Source: Acetobacter senegalensis (GTDB lineage: Bacteria > Pseudomonadota > Alphaproteobacteria > Acetobacterales > Acetobacteraceae). From it: 64,000 bases of DNA. Under the pieces are notes generated by a model. It saw only the letters and a list, made by a program, of their open reading frames with translations, was not told the origin of the DNA and did no database searches. Location of the stretch: the NCBI RefSeq assembly GCF_001580995.1, contig NZ_LHZU01000143.1, forward strand, positions 1 to 64,000, in the 5' to 3' direction. Both the position numbers and the translations under genes were made by a program. Positions 25,807 through 35,373 of this stretch are shown here, one piece after another. Positions within the stretch are counted from its first letter, which is position 1; each line of letters opens with the position of its first letter.

Positions 25807-26862
25807 TCAGGGGGGCGAATTATTGCCTAGCCGATGCAGCACCACATCTCTGATACGTACGGGAACCGGCACATAATCCAGCTTGCGGCTTTCCGCCTCG
25901 CCTTCCGTCAATCCCCATGAGAAAAACCGGCTGACAGCCACTCCGCGCGGCTTTGCCAGTATGGCGCGGGGAACCAGCGCATAGGTGGTGGTGACAATCG
26001 GCCACGCGCCCTGTCCATCCGTATCACACAAGGACGCTGTCAGCGTTTCATCCGCCCATTCAGCGGAATCCGCAGCCTTAGCAAAACTCTCGGCAGAAGG
26101 CGTAACAAATTCCCCTGCGCGGTTTTGCAACTGCACCGTTGGCAGGTGGTTTCGTTCCGCATAGGCGTATTCCACATAGCCCACGCTGCCGCGAGTATTG
26201 CGCACGTAAGAGGCTATCCCGTCATTTCCGCGCGCGCCTGCGCCCATAGGCCACGCAACGGACGTTCCCTGCCCTATGGTTTCCTTCCATTGGGGGGCCA
26301 CGCGGCTCAGATAATCTGTGAAAACATATGTGGTGCCTGAACCATCAGCACGGTGCAGAGGCGCCACCGGTAGATCCGGTAATTTCAGGTCCGGGTTCAG
26401 CGCCACAATACGAGGGTCATTCCAGACTGTGATGGTACCGTCATACAAACCAGCCAGAATGGTGCCGGTTAATTTCAGGCCACCATCTGGCACACTGGGC
26501 ACATTCACAATCACCACAATGCCGCCAATAGCGGTGGGAAACTGTAGCAGCTTGCCTTTTTCCAAGCGCTCCGGCGCCATAGGCGCGTCGGAGGCTCCAA
26601 AATCCACCGTGCCAGCCAATACCTGATTTTGGCCCGCGCCTGAACCGATGGTCTGGTAATTGACCCGCACGCCGGTTTTGGCTTCCGAGACAGAAGACCA
26701 CGCCTCATACAAAGGCGCAGCAAAACTGGAGCCTGCCCCGGTAATACGCTCCGCGGCCATGCACTGAGGCAGACCGGCCAGCCACAAGGCTCCAACCAGC
26801 ACCGAAAGGGGAGCAACACGCCGGACATTACGGCCAAAAGCCCCTGCACACCGCATTCTCAT
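25807..26862 (-). CDS. pstS: Phosphate ABC transporter substrate-binding protein PstS
   Basis: Periplasmic phosphate-binding protein. The 351-aa sequence has a signal peptide (VAPLSVLVGALWLAGLPQCMA) followed by the PstS start ERITGAGSSFAAPLYEAWS. Phosphate-contacting motifs are present: GSGAGQNQVLAGTVDFGASD and HRADGSGTTYVFTDYLS. The ATG at 26862 is preceded by GGGAGAGGG, with a second ATG two codons on; the open frame continues to 26988 but overlaps the spacer to pheT and has no similarity. The pstC, pstA, pstB and phoU genes that normally follow are absent, so this is a solitary copy. Confidence 0.92.
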   Translation of the reverse strand: MRMRCAGAFGRNVRRVAPLSVLVGALWLAGLPQCMAAERITGAGSSFAAPLYEAWSSVSEAKTGVRVNYQTIGSGAGQNQVLAGTVDFGASDAPMAPERLEKGKLLQFPTAIGGIVVIVNVPSVPDGGLKLTGTILAGLYDGTITVWNDPRIVALNPDLKLPDLPVAPLHRADGSGTTYVFTDYLSRVAPQWKETIGQGTSVAWPMGAGARGNDGIASYVRNTRGSVGYVEYAYAERNHLPTVQLQNRAGEFVTPSAESFAKAADSAEWADETLTASLCDTDGQGAWPIVTTTYALVPRAILAKPRGVAVSRFFSWGLTEGEAESRKLDYVPVPVRIRDVVLHRLGNNSPP

Positions 26863-26914
26863 CCCTCTCTCCCTGCCTGTATGGTTTTTGGAGGCCTGTA
26901 TGCCTCCACGCCCT

Positions 26915-29374
26915 TTAACGCAGCACAGCACCTGTGGCTTTGGTAACGGCCGCCACAATCCGCTCGGACACAGCTTCCAGTTCCGCATCCGTCAGGCTTT
27001 TGTCCACTGGCTGCAACGTGACTTCAATACCAATGGACCGATGGCCTTCGGGCACATGCGGGCCTTCATACACGTCAAACAGGCTGACGCCCGCCACCAG
27101 GTTCCGATCCGCCCCACGCACAGCCCGCAGCAGAGCCTCGGCAGGCACATCACGCCCGACAACAAACGCAAAGTCACGCCTTACAGGCTGGAAGGCAGAC
27201 AGGGACGGAGCAGATTTCTTACGGCGCTTGGGTTCGGGCACCGCATCCATCAGCACCTCGAACCCGACAACAGGCACATCAATGCCTTCTGCCTGAAGCA
27301 AAGATGGATGCAATTCACCAAAATAGGCCAGCACGTTCTTTGGCCCCTGACGCAGCACACCAGAGCGCCCCGGATGATACCAGGATGGTGCATCGGCCGT
27401 CGTTGTCAAAGCATCCGCACTTACGCCAAGCTGCGTCAGCAGTTCCAGCGCATCGGCCTTGGCCGCCCATAGGGAAACCGCACTGCTTTCCTGCCCCGGA
27501 TAACGGGCCGTATGGCCTGTGCGCACACCAGCCGCCACTAGCGTCTGAGCTTTTTCAGAAAAAGCTGGGCCGACTTCAAACAGCCCGATATCCGCCCAAC
27601 CACGTGCGCTGTTCCGCTGCGCGCTTGCAACCAGATTAACCAACGGCGTGGGCCGCATCTGGTCCAGATCAGACGCAATGGGGTTCAGCAGACGCAGGCT
27701 GTCTGGCGCACCGCCAAACCGCAACGCTTCTTCGTGCGAGACAAACGAGAACCCAACGGTTTCCACCAGACCACGCGCAGCCAGAATGCGCCGCGCACGT
27801 GCTGCCCGCGTCTGTTTGGCTGTCAACGCCACGCCCGGCACCACACTTACCGGCGGCAACGGAACGGCTGGCACACTATCCAGCCCTTTCAGACGCAGAA
27901 TTTCTTCAACCAGATCACTTTCCGCTTCAATCTGGTCAACGCCTTCAGCTGCCTTGGCCGCAACATCGGCAGCAATATCCGCGCCCTGAGCCAGAACGGA
28001 CTTCTGGGCAATATCATTCCGCCAGGATGGCACGCTAACCCGCACGGCCGCGTCCGTCTGCTCCTGCACCTCAAAACCCAGCTTTTCCAGCAAGGTCACA
28101 CTCTCCTGCGGCGGCACATCCAGCCCACCAAGCGTTTTGACACGTTCAAAACGCAGCGTCGCGTCACGCTGCCACGCAGGTTGGTCACCAGCAGAAACAA
28201 CCTCGCTGGCTTCACCACCACACACGTCAATAATCAGACGGGTAGCGGCTTCCAGCGCGGCAACGGGAAGCGCCTGATCGACCCCACGCTCAAACCGGTA
28301 GCTGGAATCAGAAGAGACCCCTACCCGGCGCGCGCTCAGCGCAATACGCACCGGGTCGAACAGCGCACATTCCACAAACACATCGGTCGTGCTTTCATCC
28401 GCGCCTGAGGCCTCGCCGCCCATGATCCCGGCCAGAGACTGCACGCCATTCGCGTCTGCAATCACGCAATCATCTGGCGTAACGGTGTAATCCTGCCCAT
28501 CCAGCGCCCGGAACGTTTCACCTTCACCGTGGCACATCGTCAGGCGGCCACCTGCAAGCTTGTTCACGTCAAACACGTGCAGCGGACGGCCCAGATCAAA
28601 GCAGAAATAGTTGGTGATATCGACCAACGCGGAAATGGGCCGCAGACCAATACTTTCCAGCTTACGCCGCAGCCATTCAGGGCTTGGCCCGTTTTTCACA
28701 CCCCGGATGGTGCGCCCGAGAACCCATGGGCAGGCTTCCGGGTAGCTGTTCTCCCACACAACGGGGGAGTCAAACGTGCCATCCACCGTATCTGCCAGCC
28801 AGGGGCGCAAGGTGCCCAAACCTGCTGCGGCCAGGTCCCGTGCAATACCCCGCACACTCAGGGCATCGCCCCGGTTGGGCGTGATGGCAATTTCAATCAC
28901 CACATCATCCAGCCCGGCAAAATCAGCATAGGACTGGCCGGGCAGCGTATCGTCAGGCAGTTCGGCAATGCCGTTGCTTTCTTCACCCAGCCCCAGTTCA
29001 CGCAGAGAGCAAAGCATGCCGCCGCTGGCTTCGCCACGGATCTTACCGGCTTTGATGGTGATATCCAGCCCCGGCACATACGTGCCCGGTGGCGCGAAAA
29101 TAACAGCCAGACCAGCACGTGCATTCGGCGCGCCGCACACCACCTGCACATCCTGCAAACCCGGACCAGCATCCACACGGCAAACCTGAAGACGGTCTGC
29201 ATTGGGATGCTGGGTGGCCTCAAGAATACGGGCGGTCAGAAACGGTTCTATGGCCGCGCCACGGTTTTCAACACCTTCAACCTCAAGGCCAATCTGGTTC
29301 AGTTTGGCGCAGATTTCAGCCAGTGTGGCGGACGTTTCAAGATGGTCATACAGCCAGGATAGCGTGAATTTCAT
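26915..29374 (-). CDS. pheT: Phenylalanyl-tRNA synthetase beta subunit
   Basis: Large subunit of the heterotetrameric enzyme that charges tRNA-Phe. The 819-aa protein has the expected order: N-terminal KFTLSWLYDHLETSATLAEI, the tRNA-binding OB domain (residues ~40-150), B3/B4 editing region, B5 domain, catalytic-like core, and the FDX-ACB anticodon-binding domain at the end (SAFQPVRRDFAFVVGRDVPAE). Starts three bases after pheS, so the two are co-translated in the usual pheS-pheT order. Confidence 0.97.
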   Translation of the reverse strand: MKFTLSWLYDHLETSATLAEICAKLNQIGLEVEGVENRGAAIEPFLTARILEATQHPNADRLQVCRVDAGPGLQDVQVVCGAPNARAGLAVIFAPPGTYVPGLDITIKAGKIRGEASGGMLCSLRELGLGEESNGIAELPDDTLPGQSYADFAGLDDVVIEIAITPNRGDALSVRGIARDLAAAGLGTLRPWLADTVDGTFDSPVVWENSYPEACPWVLGRTIRGVKNGPSPEWLRRKLESIGLRPISALVDITNYFCFDLGRPLHVFDVNKLAGGRLTMCHGEGETFRALDGQDYTVTPDDCVIADANGVQSLAGIMGGEASGADESTTDVFVECALFDPVRIALSARRVGVSSDSSYRFERGVDQALPVAALEAATRLIIDVCGGEASEVVSAGDQPAWQRDATLRFERVKTLGGLDVPPQESVTLLEKLGFEVQEQTDAAVRVSVPSWRNDIAQKSVLAQGADIAADVAAKAAEGVDQIEAESDLVEEILRLKGLDSVPAVPLPPVSVVPGVALTAKQTRAARARRILAARGLVETVGFSFVSHEEALRFGGAPDSLRLLNPIASDLDQMRPTPLVNLVASAQRNSARGWADIGLFEVGPAFSEKAQTLVAAGVRTGHTARYPGQESSAVSLWAAKADALELLTQLGVSADALTTTADAPSWYHPGRSGVLRQGPKNVLAYFGELHPSLLQAEGIDVPVVGFEVLMDAVPEPKRRKKSAPSLSAFQPVRRDFAFVVGRDVPAEALLRAVRGADRNLVAGVSLFDVYEGPHVPEGHRSIGIEVTLQPVDKSLTDAELEAVSERIVAAVTKATGAVLR

Positions 29375-29377
29375 GGC

Positions 29378-30448
29378 TTACACCCCCTCGTGCAGCAGCG
29401 CGGGCGCAAGCGGGTCGGACCCGTAATGGCGCAGCCAGCGGATATCACTTTCATAGAACGAACGCAGGTCCGGAATGCCGTTCTTCAACATGGTCAGCCG
29501 TTCAATGCCCATACCAAAGGCAAAGCCCTGCCACTCACGCGGGTCCAGCCCGCAATTGGCCAGAACACGGGCATGCACCATGCCGGAGCCAAGCACTTCA
29601 AGCCAGTCATCTCCTCCGCCAATCTCACCTGTACGGCGGGACCACCCGATATCCACTTCCATGGAAGGTTCGGTGAACGGGAAATAAGAGGAACGGAAAC
29701 GCACAGGCAGATCCGGCTTGTCAAAAAACACGCGCAGGAATTCGATCAGGCAGCCCTTGAGGTGCCCCAGCGTAATGCCTTTGCCCACTACAAGCCCCTC
29801 ACACTGATGGAACATGGGGGAATGTGTGGCGTCATGGTCTGCGCGATAAGTGCGCCCCGGGCAGATCACGCGGATAGGCGGCTTCTGCGCCAGCATGGTG
29901 CGGATCTGCACGCCAGAGGTCTGGGTCCGCAGAACGCGGGTGACATCCAGCCCCGGCGCGGGTGGCAGATAAAAGGTATCATGATCCGTGCGGGCCGGAT
30001 GGTGATCAGGCGTGTTGAGTGCGGAGAAATTGTGCCAGTCCGTTTCAATATCCGGACCTTCCGCAACGCTGAAACCCATTGCCCCGAAAATGGCGGTCAT
30101 TTCTTCCACCGCACGCGCAATCGGGTGAATGAAGCCCTGCTGCACCGGCGGCGGCGGTAGAGACACATCCACACGTTCAGCCACCAGACGCGCTTCAAGC
30201 TCCGCAGCTTCCAGCGCCTTGCCGCGATCTTCAACAGCGCGGGTCAGTTCATCCCGCAGGCGGTTCAACGCCACGCCGCGCGCCTTGCGCTCATCCGGGG
30301 CCATTTTCCCCAAGGCTTTTAACAAGGTTGTCAGGCGGCCTGATTTACCAAGAGTGCCGACACGAATGGCATCCCATGCCCGCAGGTCTGCGGCCTCAGC
30401 CAGTTCGGACAGGACATCCTGCCGCAGAATCTCAAGATCGTCGCTCAT
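29378..30448 (-). CDS. pheS: Phenylalanyl-tRNA synthetase alpha subunit
   Basis: Catalytic subunit, class II synthetase, 356 aa. An N-terminal coiled-coil (residues ~1-90) precedes the catalytic core with motif 2 FRSSYFPFTEPSMEVD and motif 3 GFAFGMGIERLTML; DTFYLP and the Q/E-rich active-site region are present. The ATG at 30448 has GAGG seven bases upstream; a frame extending four codons further is ignored. It follows rplT by 207 bp with a terminator-like hairpin between, so it may be transcribed partly from its own promoter. Confidence 0.97.
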   Translation of the reverse strand: MSDDLEILRQDVLSELAEAADLRAWDAIRVGTLGKSGRLTTLLKALGKMAPDERKARGVALNRLRDELTRAVEDRGKALEAAELEARLVAERVDVSLPPPPVQQGFIHPIARAVEEMTAIFGAMGFSVAEGPDIETDWHNFSALNTPDHHPARTDHDTFYLPPAPGLDVTRVLRTQTSGVQIRTMLAQKPPIRVICPGRTYRADHDATHSPMFHQCEGLVVGKGITLGHLKGCLIEFLRVFFDKPDLPVRFRSSYFPFTEPSMEVDIGWSRRTGEIGGGDDWLEVLGSGMVHARVLANCGLDPREWQGFAFGMGIERLTMLKNGIPDLRSFYESDIRWLRHYGSDPLAPALLHEGV

Positions 30449-30602
30449 GAAACCTCGCACGAGGGAAAAAATACGCTACAGGGCGGATACTCTCTCTGCG
30501 GCGCGGAGAAAACCCCTCCCCACAGAAAACCAGCCAAAAGCCGGGGCAACCAGCGTGCAGCCACCCTACCTCAACCGCTGTTCAAACCATCACTGGCAAT
30601 AA

Positions 30603-30634
30603 AAAAGGCCGCCCAGACTGGACGGCCTTTTCTA
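30603..30634 (-). terminator. Hairpin between rplT and pheS
   Basis: AAAAGGCCG (30603-30611) pairs with CGGCCTTTT (30623-30631), with further pairing inside after one mismatch. T-rich tails occur on both strands. It may partly terminate rpmI-rplT before pheST. Confidence 0.7.
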
Positions 30635-30654
30635 ACACTTTATCGGCCGAAATT

Positions 30655-31014
30655 TCAGGCAGCCAGAGCGGCCTGAGCTTTCTTCACGATTTCAGCGAAG
30701 GTTGCGGCGTCATCAAAAGCGATGGCGGCCAGAACCTTACGGTCTATTTCAATGCCAGCCTTGTCCAGACCGTTGATGAAACGGCTGTAGGTCAGGCCAT
30801 GCTCACGCACGGCGGCATTGATACGCTGGATCCACAGAGCGCGGAATTCGCGCTTCTTGTTCCGGCGGTCACGGTATGCGTACTGGAGAGACTTTTCGAG
30901 CCGTTCCAGAGCAATACGGTAGTTTGTGGAAGACCGACCACGGAAGCCCTTGGAAAGTTCAAGAACCTTCTTGTGACGGGCGTGCGTGGTTACACCGCGT
31001 TTTACACGTGCCAT
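30655..31014 (-). CDS. rplT: 50S ribosomal protein L20
   Basis: Essential early-assembly protein of the large subunit, binds 23S rRNA. 119 aa, starts [20 protein letters not shown] and contains the L20 segment [20 protein letters not shown]. Lies 14 bp after rpmI in the standard rpmI-rplT pair. L20 represses its own operon in several bacteria; no leader structure for this was identified here. Confidence 0.98.
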   Translation of the reverse strand: MARVKRGVTTHARHKKVLELSKGFRGRSSTNYRIALERLEKSLQYAYRDRRNKKREFRALWIQRINAAVREHGLTYSRFINGLDKAGIEIDRKVLAAIAFDDAATFAEIVKKAQAALAA

Positions 31015-31028
31015 TTCTCAGATACTCC

Positions 31029-31232
31029 TCAAACCAGCCCGTAGGGTGCCCACTGCTTGACGGTACGACCGTCCTGCGGTGTCATCACCTGTGCGCCGCG
31101 GTTGGTGCGCTTCATTTTCTGCGGGCGCTTGATCATGCCGTGACGCTTGCCGCACGGACCAGAGAGCACCTTGCCGGTTGCGGTGATCTTGAACCGCTTC
31201 TTGACCGACGATTTGGTCTTCATCTTGGGCAT
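31029..31232 (-). CDS. rpmI: 50S ribosomal protein L35
   Basis: 67-aa basic ribosomal protein: [20 protein letters not shown], then [12 protein letters not shown]. The ATG at 31232 has AGGAGTAAAGAA just upstream; the longer open frame is not supported. In many bacteria infC precedes it; here the upstream DNA is a non-coding gap and then a divergent dehydrogenase, so infC must be elsewhere. Confidence 0.97.
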   Translation of the reverse strand: MPKMKTKSSVKKRFKITATGKVLSGPCGKRHGMIKRPQKMKRTNRGAQVMTPQDGRTVKQWAPYGLV

Positions 31233-31690
31233 TTCTTTACTCCTGAAAGCTCGAAAAACGCGTCGCCCCATAAGAACGACAGAACACGGCCGGGCATGCC
31301 CCACAAGCCCGGACGCGTGTGCGAAGGGCCTCCCTTAACGGAAGCCCCTTACATTTTCAAGTCATCTCCGCGCAGGATTTTTCAGTCAGAGTATGTTATG
31401 CTCAATTCACAGTCAGGCCACACGCGCCTGTAAAGCGCTATCAGCCGGCCTCCTACCACTGGGGGCATGCCATGCCTTCATGGCATAAGGCACCTGCTGC
31501 GGGCTCTCCTTTTCATCATGGCCCCCGCAGGCCATCCTGCCGGGCAACCCTGTGCTTTCTTCCGCGCTTTCTCCTTCGCGCACGGCCTGACCCATGTGCA
31601 CGGAAGCGCAAAACAGTATTTTGCTGCGCGCTTCTTTTCACCTTTCATGTCCCATTGGGCGTGAACAACATTATGAGGTACGCCACTTTC
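31233..31690. other. Divergent intergenic region rpmI / polyol dehydrogenase
   Basis: About 460 bp expected to hold both promoters. It contains a perfect 8-bp hairpin at 31468-31487 (ATGCCATG, loop CCTT, CATGGCAT). Open frames across it overlap the dehydrogenase frame but have no ribosome binding site or similarity. Confidence 0.5.
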
Positions 31691-33166
31691 ATGACTCCCC
31701 TTTCCAACGCCACGCTCAAACAGCTTCCGCCGCAGGTTCTCACCCCTGCTTATGACCGTCAGAAGACCACACCCGGCATTGCACATCTGGCTGTTGGCAA
31801 TTTTCACCGGGCTCATCAGGCGATGTATGTTGATCGGGTTCTGGCTCGTCCCGGCCAGCAGGATTGGGCGATTGTAGGCATAGGGCTACGCGATAATGAG
31901 CGTGAAACCCGCCGCGCAGCCATTATGGCCGAACAGAACGGCCTTTATACCCTTACCGAATTTGCAACGGATGGCGGCCATACCACGCGCGCGCTTGGCG
32001 CCATTACCGAGTATGTGCAGGCAGCAAAAGACCGGGCCGGGGCCATTCGTCGGCTGGCTGACCCTGCTATTAAGATTGTCAGCCTGACCATTACAGAAGG
32101 CGGCTATTATGTAGATGCCGATGGCCGTTTCATGCTTGATGATCCAGCCATTGCCGCTGATCTGAAACGGGATGTGCCAGAAACCGCCTTCGGGCTGGTG
32201 ACAGAAGCCCTGCGCCTGCGCCGGGATAGCGGGGTTGGCCCCTTCACCGTTCTCACATGCGATAATCTGCGGGATAACGGTGTGGTTGCCCGCACAGCCT
32301 TCTGCTCCTACGCCAAAGCCCGTGATGCTGCTCTGGGAGAATGGATTGCGGAAAACGTGACCTTCCCCTCCACCATGGTGGACCGCATCACCCCATCCGT
32401 TTCATCAGCAGATGTTACCCGACTGGACGAACTCAGCGGCGTTGCGGACAAGATGCCTCTGTTTGCGGAAGATTTCACCCAGTGGGTTGTGGAAGACAAT
32501 TTCTGCGCAGGCCGTCCGGAACTGGAAGCCGTGGGGGTAGAATTCACCAACGATGTCGGGCCGTATGAGCAGGTCAAGCTGCGCATGCTCAATGCCTCTC
32601 ACTCCATGCTGGCCCTGCCCGGCCTGCTGATGGACTATCAGACCGTGCCAGATGCAATGGGTGATACCTCTCTGGTCACACTTCTGGAGCAGTTTCTGGC
32701 ACAGGATGCCTCCCCCTTCATCACGCCCCCCAAAGGTGTTTCGCTTGAAGGCTATGCCCATCAGGTGCTGCACCGCTTCCGCAACCCGGCTGTGGGTGAC
32801 CAGCTTCTTCGTATTGCATCAGACAGTGCATCCAAACTGCCTGTCTTCCTGACAGACACAGTAAAAGGTGTGTTGGGGGCCAACAAGGATCACCGCCGTC
32901 TGGCATTTGGCGTCGCGTGCTTCCTGGAATATCTGCGCGGCGAGACGGAAAGCCACAAATCCTACAGGCTGTCTGAACCCGGACTGCCTGATGCGGCAAA
33001 GGCTCTGGCGCTGGAGAGTGATCTGGCCGCAGGCCTGCGGATGCCGGTCTTTGCCGGATGGGGGCTGGATGCTTACCCCGCCTTTACAAAAGATGTGGTG
33101 GCTCTGCGCACCAGCATGCGTGAGCACGGCGTGCGCCACACCCTGAAAAATCTGGGCTTGTCATAA
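31691..33166 (+). CDS. Mannitol 2-dehydrogenase / fructuronate reductase family protein
   Basis: NAD(P)-dependent polyol dehydrogenase (long-chain mannitol dehydrogenase family), probably interconverting mannitol and fructose; fructuronate or altronate substrates cannot be excluded. 491 aa. The N-terminal Rossmann region begins GIAHLAVGNFHRAHQAMYVD. The family signature appears as FPSTMVDRITPS, and KLRMLNASHSMLALPG carries the catalytic Lys, Asn and His. The ATG at 31691 is preferred over one at 31673 because TGAGGT lies upstream of it, though at a rather long distance. Single-gene unit ended by a hairpin. Confidence 0.88.
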   Translation: MTPLSNATLKQLPPQVLTPAYDRQKTTPGIAHLAVGNFHRAHQAMYVDRVLARPGQQDWAIVGIGLRDNERETRRAAIMAEQNGLYTLTEFATDGGHTTRALGAITEYVQAAKDRAGAIRRLADPAIKIVSLTITEGGYYVDADGRFMLDDPAIAADLKRDVPETAFGLVTEALRLRRDSGVGPFTVLTCDNLRDNGVVARTAFCSYAKARDAALGEWIAENVTFPSTMVDRITPSVSSADVTRLDELSGVADKMPLFAEDFTQWVVEDNFCAGRPELEAVGVEFTNDVGPYEQVKLRMLNASHSMLALPGLLMDYQTVPDAMGDTSLVTLLEQFLAQDASPFITPPKGVSLEGYAHQVLHRFRNPAVGDQLLRIASDSASKLPVFLTDTVKGVLGANKDHRRLAFGVACFLEYLRGETESHKSYRLSEPGLPDAAKALALESDLAAGLRMPVFAGWGLDAYPAFTKDVVALRTSMREHGVRHTLKNLGLS

Positions 33167-33174
33167 CAAAACCC

Positions 33175-33210
33175 CTTCTCCTGAAAGGCTCCAGCGCTTT
33201 TCAGGAGAAG
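33175..33210 (+). terminator. Hairpin after the polyol dehydrogenase gene
   Basis: CTTCTCCTGAAA (33175-33186) pairs perfectly with TTTCAGGAGAAG (33199-33210). There is no T-tract after it, so it may be a processing or stabilising hairpin or a weak terminator. Confidence 0.5.
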
Positions 33211-33420
33211 CATCTCCCGGTCCCCAACACAATAAAACGGCGTAATGTCACAAGCCTTGACTGCATGGCTTTCATGCAAAATTGGCCTTGTCTATATACG
33301 TTAAAATATAGATACTGCGAAAATCAGCGGTTTCTTCTAACATTCTCGTGATCCAAATAAATCTTATTCATTTTTTGGCGCGCGAGAGCCGAACCTATGC
33401 GTTTATTTGCTACTCAATTC

Positions 33421-33437
33421 AAGATAAGCCTTATCTT
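33421..33437. promoter_or_regulatory. 17-bp palindrome upstream of the periplasmic dehydrogenase operon
   Basis: AAGATAAG-C-CTTATCTT is a perfect 8-bp inverted repeat around one base, 111 bp before the first gene. The position suits an operator. The regulator is unknown. Confidence 0.4.
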
Positions 33438-33547
33438 TAAGAAATAACGGGCCTTTAGACTGCCGCCTGCCAACGTCAGGGAGGGAAGACTGCTGTGGCG
33501 GTCTTTCTGCGTATGGCGGGCGCTGTCTTTACTGGATTGGGGGTAGA

Positions 33548-34876
33548 GTGATCAAACGTCTCTTAGCCGGAGTGGTTGGAGCCGGTGTCCTGGGTGGACT
33601 CGGCTTCCTGTATTATGCGTGGTACCCGCCTATCGCCACAATTGATCCACCGGCGGCGAGCAGCTTCTCGGCGGAGCAGATTGAACGCGGCCGCATTGTT
33701 GCGGCTGAAGGTTATTGCGCGGAATGTCACACCCGCACAGACATGGGCGGTGGCCCGGAACTGGCGGGTGACTACAAGATGGAAACCCCGTTCGGGGCCA
33801 TCTATTCCTCCAACATCACGCCGGACCCGGAAATGGGGATTGGCCGCTGGTCAGAAGAAGCACTTCGTCGCGCCATGCGTCTGGGCGTCTCCCGCAAGGG
33901 TGTGCATCTGATCCCGGCTTTCCCGTATGATCACTTCACCAAAATGACGGATCAGGACATTTCTGATCTGTACGCCTATCTCATGACCCGCCCGGCCGTA
34001 CATATGGCGCGGCGTCCGAATGAACTGCCTTTCCCCCTCAGCCTACGCATTGGTCAGGCAGCCTGGAAACTGCTGTTCTTCACCCCCGGCATATACAAGC
34101 CTGACCCAAGCCATGATGCCTTGTGGAACCGTGGGGCCTATCTGGCGGAAGGCAATGCCCACTGTGGCGCGTGCCATACACCCCGTAACTTCATGGGGGC
34201 CGAAAAGAAGGGCTCCATGTATGATGGCGCGGTTGTGGATGGATGGATTGCCCCTCCGCTGAACGACAAGAACCCCACCCCCACCACCTGGACCGAAGAC
34301 GAACTGTATCAGTATCTGCGCTTTGGCGTGGCCCCGCTGCACGGTCCTGCCGGTGGCCCCATGTCTCCTGTACCGCACCGCTTCCTGTCTCAGGTTCCGG
34401 AATATGATGTGCACGCCATTGCCCATTATTATGCGGATGTGGATCACGCTGCGGAACGCGAGAAGCATGACAAGGCCGCCCTTGCCCGTGCCATGGAGCA
34501 ATCCAAGATTGATCTGATCGGCCCGAATGTGGACCCGGACGCCAAACTGTATCAGGGCGCCTGCGCGGCCTGCCATTACAATGCGGCCCCTTCCCCTGTG
34601 CTTGGTCGCCCGGATCTGGCGCTCAACAACGCCCTGTGGCTGGACGAGCCGACAAACCTCTTCCAGGTGATGCTGCGCGGCCTTACGGCTGAAGAAGGCC
34701 AGTCCGGCATTGCCATGCCCAGTTTCTACAATGCCCTGTCCGATGCCGACATGGCGCGTATTGCAGCCTATCTGCGCCGCACACGCACCACCCTGCCGCC
34801 GTGGACAGACCTTGAGAAGAAAGCCGCTGAAGTGCGCGAGACCGTCAAGACCATTCCTGTCAATTCTTCTCACTGA
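33548..34876 (+). CDS. Membrane-bound three-heme cytochrome c subunit of a periplasmic dehydrogenase
   Basis: Electron-transfer subunit that would pass electrons from the molybdenum enzyme to membrane ubiquinone. 442 aa with an N-terminal anchor (LAGVVGAGVLGGLGFLYYAW) and three heme c sites: CAECH (residues 57-61), CGACH (206-210) and CAACH (339-343). Such three-heme subunits accompany alcohol and aldehyde dehydrogenases of acetic acid bacteria. The start is GTG at 33548, preceded by a G-rich GGGGGTAGA. Together with the next two genes it forms a cytochrome / iron-sulfur / molybdopterin set like AldFGH. The substrate, acetaldehyde or another aldehyde or N-heterocycle, cannot be fixed from sequence. 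Confidence 0.9.
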   Translation: MIKRLLAGVVGAGVLGGLGFLYYAWYPPIATIDPPAASSFSAEQIERGRIVAAEGYCAECHTRTDMGGGPELAGDYKMETPFGAIYSSNITPDPEMGIGRWSEEALRRAMRLGVSRKGVHLIPAFPYDHFTKMTDQDISDLYAYLMTRPAVHMARRPNELPFPLSLRIGQAAWKLLFFTPGIYKPDPSHDALWNRGAYLAEGNAHCGACHTPRNFMGAEKKGSMYDGAVVDGWIAPPLNDKNPTPTTWTEDELYQYLRFGVAPLHGPAGGPMSPVPHRFLSQVPEYDVHAIAHYYADVDHAAEREKHDKAALARAMEQSKIDLIGPNVDPDAKLYQGACAACHYNAAPSPVLGRPDLALNNALWLDEPTNLFQVMLRGLTAEEGQSGIAMPSFYNALSDADMARIAAYLRRTRTTLPPWTDLEKKAAEVRETVKTIPVNSSH

Positions 34877-34896
34877 GACGGCACACGGAGCCAGAC

Positions 34897-35373
34897 ATGA
34901 TTAAGTTCAAACTCAATGGCCGTGACGTATCCGTCGATGTGCCAGATGATACCCCCCTTCTGTGGGCACTGCGGGACGAACTGGACCAGACCGGCACCAA
35001 GTTCGGGTGCGGTGTAGGCCAGTGCGGTGCGTGCACGGTGCATGTGGGCGGGCGCGCCACGCGCTCCTGCATCACCCCTGTCAGCTCAATTGAAGGTGCT
35101 GAAGTAACCACCATTGAAGGCCTGCACCCGGAAGGCAAACATCCCGTGCAGGAAGCATGGCGTGACATTCAGGTGCCTCAGTGCGGTTACTGCCAGTCCG
35201 GCCAGATCATGCAGGCGGCAAGCCTGCTGAAGGATTATCCGGACCCCACGGATGAACAGATTGATGGCGTTATGGGCGGTAGCCTGTGCCGCTGCATGAC
35301 GTACATCCGTATTCGCAAGGCTATCAAGAAAGCCGCTGCCGCCATGCGTGAGGAGACTGCATCAAATGGGTAA
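34897..35373 (+). CDS. [2Fe-2S] small subunit of molybdenum hydroxylase / aldehyde dehydrogenase
   Basis: 158-aa subunit with two [2Fe-2S] clusters. The plant ferredoxin-type cluster is bound by Cys 38, 43, 46 and 58 (GCGVGQCGACTVHV and RSC), the second by Cys 96, 99, 131 and 133 (QCGYCQSGQ and LCRC). This is the normal pattern for xanthine-oxidase-family small subunits such as those of isoquinoline 1-oxidoreductase and AAB aldehyde dehydrogenase. No signal peptide: it would be exported together with the Tat-dependent large subunit. CGGAG precedes its ATG and its end overlaps the large-subunit gene by 8 bp. Confidence 0.93.
   Translation: MIKFKLNGRDVSVDVPDDTPLLWALRDELDQTGTKFGCGVGQCGACTVHVGGRATRSCITPVSSIEGAEVTTIEGLHPEGKHPVQEAWRDIQVPQCGYCQSGQIMQAASLLKDYPDPTDEQIDGVMGGSLCRCMTYIRIRKAIKKAAAAMREETASNG

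Larger units (their letters stand above)
33167..33547. other. Intergenic region upstream of the periplasmic dehydrogenase operon
   Basis: 381 bp, AT-rich in the middle. It holds the dehydrogenase hairpin (33175-33210), a palindrome at 33421-33437 and presumably the operon promoter. No gene seen. Confidence 0.55.
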
